This document shows, piece after piece, positions 43,906-50,209 of a stretch of DNA of 64,000 nt. How positions within the stretch are numbered: position 1 is the first letter of the stretch; each line of letters starts with the position of its first letter. The DNA lies in the NCBI GenBank assembly GCA_902363595.1, contig CABJAP010000001.1, positions 62,001-126,000 on the forward strand, in the 5' to 3' direction. Origin of the DNA: Clostridia bacterium. Lineage in GTDB: Bacteria > Bacillota > Clostridia > Peptostreptococcales > Anaerovoracaceae. Below the pieces are notes generated by a model, which saw only the letters and a program-made list of their open reading frames with translations, was not told where the DNA came from and did not search any database. Made by a program: the position numbers and the translations under genes.

Positions 43906-45738
43906 ATGGAGAGATACGGCGAGTGCCTGTTAATCTTTCGGACATGTGAGCATATTAAAAAGAGTTATACAGAAAAGCCTTTGATTACGGATGTGAATCT
44001 GACCATTTCTGACACCGATAAAATCGGTTTTGTCGGTGTCAATGGTACGGGAAAATCCACCCTTTTGAAGATCGTTTCCGGCGCGCTGGAGCCGGAAGGG
44101 GGAACCTTGATTAAATCCAGGGAGCTGATGATCGGATATCTGCCTCAAAACCCCGATTTTGACGGATCGATGACGGTTTTGGAGCAGGCGTCTTTCTATG
44201 TCCGCCGGGCTGAGGCAAAGAACGGACCTGGCCGGGAAAAGACGGAAGAATATCAGATCAAGGCTATGCTGGGGAAGCTGGGCATGCAGGATACGGAGCT
44301 GAAAATGAACACCTTGTCCGGCGGCCAGCGCAAACGGGTGGCGATGGCCGCTGTGCTGGCGCAGAAAAGCAATCTTCTCATTCTCGATGAACCGACCAAC
44401 CATATGGATAACGAGATGATCGAATGGATGGAGGGCTTTCTCAAGAAATATAAAGGCGCTATTTTTATGATTACCCATGATCGGTATTTTCTGGACCGGG
44501 TGACAAATCGGATCGTGGAAATGGACAAGGGCAGACTCTACAGCTGCGAGGGTAATTACAACGCTTATCTGGAGGCCAAGGCGGCCCGCCAGGAAATGGA
44601 ACTGGCATCAGAGCGTAAGCGGGCGGCGATTTATAAAAAAGAACTGGCTTGGATCCGCCGGGGAGCACAGGCCCGGAGCACCAAGGCCAAAGGCCGGATA
44701 CAGCGCTTTGAAGAGCTGAAAGAGGCCAAGCTGGAGCTGGATGATTCTTCGCTGGAGCTTTCTGCTGTCAGCAGCCGATTGGGTAAAAAAATCATCGAGC
44801 TTTCGGATATTAGCAAGAGCTATGGAGATAAAACGCTGATCCGGGATTTTTCCTACACAGTACTGCGCAACGACCGCATCGGGATCATCGGCCCCAACGG
44901 ATGCGGCAAATCCACTTTGCTGAAAATCATTATGGGACAGGCAGAGCCGGATGGGGGCAGGGTGGAAATGGGCGATACGGTAAAGATCGGATATTTTTCA
45001 CAGGAAAACGAGGCGCTGGACGAGGACAAGCGAATCATCCAGTTCATTGGGGAGATCGCAGGCAGCGTTCGCACGGAAGAAGGGATCTTTTCCGCCTCCC
45101 AGATGCTGGAACGGTTTCTCTTTCCGCCCCATATGCACAGTGTAAAGGTGGGAGCATTGTCCGGAGGTGAAAAAAGGCGGCTCTATCTGTTGAGCATTTT
45201 GATGCAGGCACCCAATATCCTGGTCTTCGACGAACCCACTAATGACCTGGATATCGATACATTGACCGTACTGGAAGATTATCTGGACGGGTTTTCTGGG
45301 GCCGTGATCCTGGTTTCCCACGACCGCTACTTTCTCGACCGTCTTGCGGTACGGACCTTTGTCTTTGAGGGCGAGGGAAAAATCGGCCATTATCCGGGAG
45401 GTTATACGGACTGGCTCATGCGGGAAAAACCATTGAAAAAATCAGAAGCTAAAGAAGAGCGTCCCAAGGCCAGACCCCAGCCTGAGAAAAAGAAGAAATT
45501 AAAATTCTCCTATAAAGAACAGCGGGAATATGATTCCATTGAGGATGATATTTCAAAGCTGGAAGAAGGCATCGCAGAAGTACAGCGGCAGATGGCGGCA
45601 AACGCCACCAATTCGGGGGAGCTGGCCAGGCTGGACAAGGAGCAGCAGGAGCTTGAGGAGCAGCTGCTGGAAAAAATGGAGCGATGGGAATATCTCAGTG
45701 AGCTGGCAGAAAAGATTGAAAATCAAAGAACAGAATAG
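43906..45738 (+). CDS. ABC-F ATPase (Uup/YfmR-like) with element-derived N-terminus
   Basis: This is a soluble protein with two ABC cassettes and no membrane domain, of the ABC-F family that acts on ribosomes. Walker A motifs GVNGTGKST and GPNGCGKST, signatures LSGGQRKR and LSGGEKRR, and a C-terminal coiled-coil domain (about residues 520-610) are present, as in Uup/YfmR proteins. The native start was MVFRTCEH at 35931. The mobile element has replaced it by MERYGECLLI fused at Phe-Arg, with the new ATG at 43906 behind GGGAG. Ten residues now replace two, and the promoter is lost or replaced. An antibiotic-resistance role is possible but not shown. Confidence 0.85.
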   Translation: MERYGECLLIFRTCEHIKKSYTEKPLITDVNLTISDTDKIGFVGVNGTGKSTLLKIVSGALEPEGGTLIKSRELMIGYLPQNPDFDGSMTVLEQASFYVRRAEAKNGPGREKTEEYQIKAMLGKLGMQDTELKMNTLSGGQRKRVAMAAVLAQKSNLLILDEPTNHMDNEMIEWMEGFLKKYKGAIFMITHDRYFLDRVTNRIVEMDKGRLYSCEGNYNAYLEAKAARQEMELASERKRAAIYKKELAWIRRGAQARSTKAKGRIQRFEELKEAKLELDDSSLELSAVSSRLGKKIIELSDISKSYGDKTLIRDFSYTVLRNDRIGIIGPNGCGKSTLLKIIMGQAEPDGGRVEMGDTVKIGYFSQENEALDEDKRIIQFIGEIAGSVRTEEGIFSASQMLERFLFPPHMHSVKVGALSGGEKRRLYLLSILMQAPNILVFDEPTNDLDIDTLTVLEDYLDGFSGAVILVSHDRYFLDRLAVRTFVFEGEGKIGHYPGGYTDWLMREKPLKKSEAKEERPKARPQPEKKKKLKFSYKEQREYDSIEDDISKLEEGIAEVQRQMAANATNSGELARLDKEQQELEEQLLEKMERWEYLSELAEKIENQRTE

Positions 45739-45741
45739 AAG

Positions 45742-45797
45742 AAAAAGGCTGGGAGCACGCAGCTATACGTTTGATAGCCGCGTCTTCCAGCCTTTTT
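45742..45797 (+). terminator. Terminator after the ABC-F gene
   Basis: AAAAAGGCTGGGAG (45742-45755) pairs with CTTCCAGCCTTTTT (45784-45797), and an inner GCTAT/ATAGC stem closes the loop. A T-rich tail follows. Confidence 0.85.
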
Positions 45798-45807
45798 CTT
45801 CTTTTAT

Positions 45808-45942
45808 AGTATAAGAGATATCGCTTTCCGAACATGCGGCGATATGTCTTATACTTCAAAAAACGTACCTTGCGAAGCGTCGCTGCTTGCCAGCGACATG
45901 TGTGCATAGGAATCTTTGATTTCGTCATGCACACGTTTTTTA
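45808..45942 (+). ncRNA. Three consecutive hairpins ending in a terminator; possible small RNA
   Basis: Three stems follow one another: 45808-45824 with 45839-45855 (17 bp, one mismatch), GTCGCTG/CAGCGAC (45879-45897, perfect), and GTGTGCAT/ATGCACAC (45900-45934) with a run of seven T. The ABC-F gene already has its own terminator upstream, so a separate transcript is possible. No promoter was clearly seen. Confidence 0.35.
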
Positions 45943-45952
45943 TTTATAACGA

Positions 45953-46774
45953 TCACCGGCCGACTCGGATGGAAACCTTGGTTACGTGATCCTTTTCTTC
46001 AGGAGTCACGTGGTTGCTGATCAGTTCATCCACATAAAGGGGGCCGGATGGTTCCAGATTGAGAGCTCTCAGCTCTTCACACAGCCTGCGGCAGGATTCC
46101 GCTGCGGTGTCGATGCTGCCATAATGAAAGAGCATCCCATAGTGGCCCGCCCGCTTGGTGTGGATATCTTGCTTTTCAGAAGGTTCATCCAACTTTCCGG
46201 CGATGTATTTGATGGCGTAATCGCCCGCCGAATAGCTTTCCTCAGGGACCACGTAGCTGTACGGATATTCGCCGATGAGGGGATTTTCGGCAGAGTGGGC
46301 CCAAAATTGCGAGAAGGCGTCCAGCAGATTTCTTTTGTTTTCATAGTCGGATTCTTTAATGGGCACAGTCAGATAATACTCCGTTTTGCAAGGGACGATT
46401 GTCAACTGAGTTCCATCGTGGGTGAGTCCCAGGCTGGCCAGAGAAACGGTGTTTTCCACCACTCGCAGCATATTTTCAATCTTTGCCTTTTTTCTGAGAA
46501 GGCGTTCTTTGCTGCTGTCCATCAGCTTTAGAAAACGCTCTGTGCTGTGGGCCTGGAGATATTCGCGGATTTGTTCCAAACTGTTGCCGGCATAGATGAG
46601 AAGGCCGATTAAATCGAACTCAAAGAACTGCCAGGCTTCATAATAAAAGTAACCGTTTTCCCCCTTTTTTTGGGGCATGAGAATTCCCTTGTTATGGTAA
46701 TGGCGCAGCGTTTCTTTGGTTGTGCCGCACAATTTGGCAAATTCTCCCGATGTAAAATAAATTTTTTCTTCCAT
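45953..46774 (-). CDS. MerR-family regulator with GyrI-like effector domain
   Basis: The protein has 273 residues. The N-terminal MerR domain (FTSGEFAKLCGTTKETLRHYH, residues 7-75) is followed by a coiled coil and a C-terminal GyrI/BmrR-like drug-binding domain (about 120-270). Such proteins bend long-spacer promoters to activate efflux genes. The start at 46774 has AAGGAAAG directly upstream. It is divergent from a MATE pump whose promoter has the 19-base spacer expected for MerR control. Confidence 0.85.
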   Translation of the reverse strand: MEEKIYFTSGEFAKLCGTTKETLRHYHNKGILMPQKKGENGYFYYEAWQFFEFDLIGLLIYAGNSLEQIREYLQAHSTERFLKLMDSSKERLLRKKAKIENMLRVVENTVSLASLGLTHDGTQLTIVPCKTEYYLTVPIKESDYENKRNLLDAFSQFWAHSAENPLIGEYPYSYVVPEESYSAGDYAIKYIAGKLDEPSEKQDIHTKRAGHYGMLFHYGSIDTAAESCRRLCEELRALNLEPSGPLYVDELISNHVTPEEKDHVTKVSIRVGR

Positions 46775-46788
46775 CTTTCCTTTTCCTC

Positions 46789-46819
46789 TTGACTGCGTTG
46801 TTACAACACACTCTATAAT
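46789..46819 (+). promoter_or_regulatory. MerR-type promoter (19-bp spacer) for the MATE pump
   Basis: TTGACT (46789-46794) and TATAAT (46814-46819) are 19 bases apart. The spacer holds the near-palindrome TGCGTTGT-T-ACAACACA. Long spacing with a central dyad is the hallmark of MerR-activated promoters. Confidence 0.75.
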
Positions 46820-46867
46820 ACCATTTGTCCGTGACGGATGCAAGATTTGTTATTGGAGGGAATAAAG

Positions 46868-48232
46868 ATGAGTGTAAATTATTTGACAGAGGGAAATGTG
46901 TACAAAAAGTTAATTCAGTTCGCAGGGCCGTTCTTGCTGGCCCAGCTGCTGCAATCGTTATATGGCGTCACTGATTTGCTGACCGTGGGCAATTTCGCCT
47001 CCACGGCGGATGTTTCGGGCGTAACCATAGGCAGTCAGGTGATGATGATTTTTACCCAGTTCATAATCGGGCTGACCATGGGCATAACCGTTCTCCTCGG
47101 CCAATATATGGGTTCGAAGAATGAGAAGGCCTTGCGGGAAACGATGGGCATCACCATCATTACCTTTGCCCTGATCGGTGCAGTCCTTACAATCGGGCTG
47201 CTGGCAGGCAAGGATGCCATCGTTTTATGGATGAATACGCCCCAGGAGTCGGTTGCAAATACGGGAGATTATCTCTTCTACTGTTCGCTCGGCGCCTTTT
47301 TTATTACCGGCTACAACGTGGTCTGCGGAATCATGCGGGGTCTGGGCGATTCCAAATCGCCGCTGCTCTTTGTGGCCATCGCCTGCGTTGTCAATGTCGT
47401 ACTGGATATCGTACTCATTCGCTATATGGGTATGGGCGCGGCCGGCGCTGCGATTGCTACCACCTTTGCTCAGGCAGTAAGCTTTCTCTTCTCCGTAGTA
47501 TTTTTGCTCAGGAGAGGGCTGGGATTTTCCTTTTCTGTAAAGGATATCCGCTTTCATAAAGAGCAGTTTCAGCAGCTTTTCAAAGTGGGAATTCCCCTGG
47601 GAATACAGGATATTCTGGTGGGCGTATCTTTTTTGCTGATCGTGGCCATCATCAATCCCTTTGGCGTGGTGGCATCGGCTTCGGTGGGTGTAGTGGAGAA
47701 GCTGGTTGAGTTTCTCTTTCTGGTGCCCATTGCCATGAATGCGGCAGTATCGGCCATGGTAGCGCAAAATTACGGCGCCGGGGAGTATGTGAGAACGAGA
47801 AAGTGTTTGAAGGCTTCCTTATGGATGACCGGGACCTACGGGTTTTTGGTGGCGGCTTACTGCCAGTTTTTCGGCACCACCTTGACCGGAATCTTTACCC
47901 AGGATGGGGAAGTCATGCATTTGGCAGCAACCTATCTCCAATCTTACTCCTGGGATGTTTTTCTGGCAGGGATCGTTTACTGCCTGGGAGGCTATCTCAA
48001 TGGATACGGCAGGACCATCTTCAATATGGCCCAGAATTTGGCCGCTACTTTCCTGGTCCGGGTTCCTTTGGCGCTGCTCCTCAGGCAGGCCGTGGGCACG
48101 TCCTTATTTGCAATGGGGATCGCTTCACCCGTCTCAACGATCTTTTCATTGATTATCTGCCTGATTTATCTGAGAAGAATGAACGCCAGATATGACGATA
48201 AGGCGCTAGATCGGCTGCCCCAGGCCGCATAG
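46868..48232 (+). CDS. MATE-family multidrug efflux protein
   Basis: This is a 454-residue membrane protein with about 12 helices and two homologous halves. Typical MATE features are seen, such as FAGPFLLAQLLQSLYGVTDL at the start and VGIPLGIQDILVG at the start of the second half. It would export cationic compounds in exchange for Na+ or H+. GGAGG precedes ATG 46868. It is controlled, by inference, by the divergent MerR regulator. Confidence 0.9.
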   Translation: MSVNYLTEGNVYKKLIQFAGPFLLAQLLQSLYGVTDLLTVGNFASTADVSGVTIGSQVMMIFTQFIIGLTMGITVLLGQYMGSKNEKALRETMGITIITFALIGAVLTIGLLAGKDAIVLWMNTPQESVANTGDYLFYCSLGAFFITGYNVVCGIMRGLGDSKSPLLFVAIACVVNVVLDIVLIRYMGMGAAGAAIATTFAQAVSFLFSVVFLLRRGLGFSFSVKDIRFHKEQFQQLFKVGIPLGIQDILVGVSFLLIVAIINPFGVVASASVGVVEKLVEFLFLVPIAMNAAVSAMVAQNYGAGEYVRTRKCLKASLWMTGTYGFLVAAYCQFFGTTLTGIFTQDGEVMHLAATYLQSYSWDVFLAGIVYCLGGYLNGYGRTIFNMAQNLAATFLVRVPLALLLRQAVGTSLFAMGIASPVSTIFSLIICLIYLRRMNARYDDKALDRLPQAA

Positions 48233-48241
48233 AAGAACTTC

Positions 48242-48330
48242 TTGACAAAAAAAGTTTGTATTGCTAAAATAAAAATACCGAGTGGCAAAGAATGCGTAAG
48301 TCCAGGTAAGGACCGGCGCATTCTTTTTTT
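48242..48330 (+). promoter_or_regulatory. Promoter followed by a terminator-like leader hairpin
   Basis: TTGACA (48242-48247) and TAAAAT (48265-48270) are 17 bases apart. About 10 bases after the expected transcription start lies the hairpin AAAGAATGCG (48287-48296)/CGCATTCTTT (48317-48326), with an inner GTCC/GGAC stem and a run of T. This could be an attenuator for the next gene or a very short RNA. Confidence 0.5.
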
Positions 48331-48359
48331 GTACAAAAGACAAGGAGGATAAAGGAAAA

Positions 48360-48857
48360 ATGCCTAAAACAAAATTTCAGAAAGTGATCTTCGGTATGAT
48401 GATGGCCCTGGCAATGGTCTACGGGATGGAGGTTTATAACGCGTTGCTGAGAAACAAAGGCTTATCTGCGGATTCATTTGTTGTTCCTGTATGGGAGATG
48501 GCGGTGTTGATGCTTATTGTGATTGGTTTGGAATCGATCATAGCGGGGCCTTTGGCCAGATGGATCGCTTTTAAAATTGTAGATGTGAAGAAAAGCCGGG
48601 AGATTACCGTTATTCTTGCTGTTTCGATCGCGACAGTATGTTTGATGTGTCCGCTGATGAGTCTGACGGCCACAATCCTGTTTAACGGTTTGAGTAAAAC
48701 GATGGCGACAGTCTGGCTTCACACGTTTGTACGTAATCTGCCGATGGCTTTTCTCTGGCAGCTTTTGATCGCAGGGCCGGTGGTGCGCCTTGTTTTTCAA
48801 AGCATATTTAAAAGACAATTAAGCTGCGGGCAGGAGCAGAACTTGACTGTCAATTAA
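48360..48857 (+). CDS. DUF2798-type membrane protein
   Basis: This is a 165-residue protein with four predicted membrane helices in two hairpins (starting near residues 9, 45, 83 and 125). The repeated layout fits the DUF2798 family. AGGAGG precedes the ATG. Its function is unknown; it follows the MATE gene but has its own promoter and leader hairpin. Confidence 0.65.
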   Translation: MPKTKFQKVIFGMMMALAMVYGMEVYNALLRNKGLSADSFVVPVWEMAVLMLIVIGLESIIAGPLARWIAFKIVDVKKSREITVILAVSIATVCLMCPLMSLTATILFNGLSKTMATVWLHTFVRNLPMAFLWQLLIAGPVVRLVFQSIFKRQLSCGQEQNLTVN

Positions 48858-49384
48858 AAATGATGCACGGATCAGGAACACTGGACGGGCGATCGGCATA
48901 GTATAAGGTAAGTGCTTGAATCTTTGACATTTTGCACTCCTTTAAATCAACGAGCGAAAACTCCTCAGCAATGGGGAGTTTTTGCATTGAATCATGCGGC
49001 TGGCGTGGGCAATGTTCCGAAGCCAGCCGCAAGAGCCCGGAGCCCGGAAAATTTTTATGAAATTTTTTATTTTTTTCGCAAAGTGATTGGTTAGCGGGGC
49101 CTGATCTTGGCAAAAAGTAGAGTTTCCTGTTTCAAGCCGAGTTTGAGATGGCGCAATCGTTGAAAACAGTGTAAATTTCGTATATATTTTTTGCCTCTCA
49201 CGCAAAAACTCCCATTCCTTCAAAAACGGCATCTTTGCTCTCATTAACAAGAGATTTACATAAACTTAACCGGGGTTTAATTGTAATTGAAACCGCCCGG
49301 CAGTATAATTGCCTCGAAAAGAAGATCAGAGATCAGGGGAGAGGATTTCCCTGTTGGATATAGCAAAGGAAAGGAAGAACAATT
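48858..49384. other. 527-base gap: inverted-repeat hairpins and the phosphonate operon promoter
   Basis: No gene is supported. The gap contains GCGAAAACTCC (48953-48963) pairing with GGGGAGTTTTTGC (48972-48984), which looks like a terminator. A further inverted copy, GCAAAAACTCCC, lies at about 49202-49213, and a GC-rich hairpin GCGGCTGGC/GCCAGCCGC at about 48995-49031. TTGTAA (49281-49286) and TATAAT (49304-49309), 17 bases apart, are the likely promoter of the phosphonate operon. CAGGG/CCCTG can pair in its leader. Confidence 0.45.
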
Positions 49385-50191
49385 ATGCTGATACTGGAAC
49401 ATGTAAAAAAGATTTATGATAACACAGTGGTATTGGAGGATATCAATCTGGAAATTGAAGAGGGAGAAATCATATCCATTCTCGGACCATCCGGATGCGG
49501 CAAGACCACCCTGCTGAACCTGATTCTAGGCATCACGGAAAGCGACGGGGGAAAAATTATCTTTGACGGCAAAGATCTGACCGATGTGCCTATGGAGAAA
49601 CGGGGCTTTAATATCGTTTTTCAGGATTACGCACTCTTCCCCAATCTCAACGTATATAAGAACATTACCTACGGATTGAGAAATAAACCGGATATTTCCA
49701 CAACAGAAGAAGTGGGGGATCTGATCCGCTTGCTTGAACTGGAGCCCCATCTTGATAAAAAAATCGATCAGCTTTCCGGAGGGCAAAAACAGAGAGTGGC
49801 ACTGGCAAGGACGATGGTAATGAAACCCAAAATTTTGCTGCTGGATGAACCGCTCAGCGCTCTGGACGGGGTCATCAAAGAATCCATCAAAGATAGAATC
49901 AAAACCATTGCAAAGGAATACCATCTGACTACGATCATCGTTACCCACGACCCGGAAGAAGCCCTGACCCTGTCCGACCGGGTCATGATCCTCAACGAAG
50001 GCGGCATTTCACAGTTCGGCAGGCCGGAAGATATTATCATGGCTCCGGAAAATGCCTTTGTGAAAAACTTTATTTTGAATCAGCTGGAAATCAAAAAGAA
50101 CAATATCTACCGCCTGTTTGCCGCCCAGATAAAGGCAGCCCAAAGCCAGACCCAGGTGCAGGCCAAGCTTCAGGGAATCCGGGCAATCTAA
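49385..50191 (+). CDS. phnT: ABC transporter ATPase for 2-aminoethylphosphonate
   Basis: This is a 268-residue ATPase of the PotA/FbpC-like group. Walker A is GPSGCGKTT, the Q-loop is FQDYALFP, the signature is LSGGQKQR and Walker B is LLLDEPLSALD. It is followed by the permease/binding-protein fusion and then phnW and phnX, which fixes the likely substrate as 2-aminoethylphosphonate. Its C-terminal extension beyond the ATPase core is short. Confidence 0.82.
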   Translation: MLILEHVKKIYDNTVVLEDINLEIEEGEIISILGPSGCGKTTLLNLILGITESDGGKIIFDGKDLTDVPMEKRGFNIVFQDYALFPNLNVYKNITYGLRNKPDISTTEEVGDLIRLLELEPHLDKKIDQLSGGQKQRVALARTMVMKPKILLLDEPLSALDGVIKESIKDRIKTIAKEYHLTTIIVTHDPEEALTLSDRVMILNEGGISQFGRPEDIIMAPENAFVKNFILNQLEIKKNNIYRLFAAQIKAAQSQTQVQAKLQGIRAI

Positions 50192-50209
50192 GGGGGCGGC
50201 GGAAAAATC

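Larger units (their letters stand above)
35937..43942 (+). mobile_element. About 8.0-kb integrative element with tyrosine integrase, serine recombinase and replication gene
   Basis: The element is bounded by the direct repeat TTTCGGA (35937-35943 and 43936-43942) and is inserted in the start of an ABC-F gene. It is clearly more AT-rich than its surroundings. Its genes run mostly left to right: PC4-like protein, probable Rep, DUF5681 protein, unknown proteins, excisionase-like, HNH, serine recombinase and tyrosine integrase, with one small ribbon-helix-helix gene reversed. I see no relaxase of a standard family, no type IV secretion gene and no virion gene. It could be a mobilisable island, an integrated plasmid or a phage satellite. 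Confidence 0.8.

Noticed and set aside
49100..49384. Possible riboswitch upstream of the phosphonate operon
   Set aside because: No known riboswitch core could be matched; only a promoter and a short leader pairing are supported.
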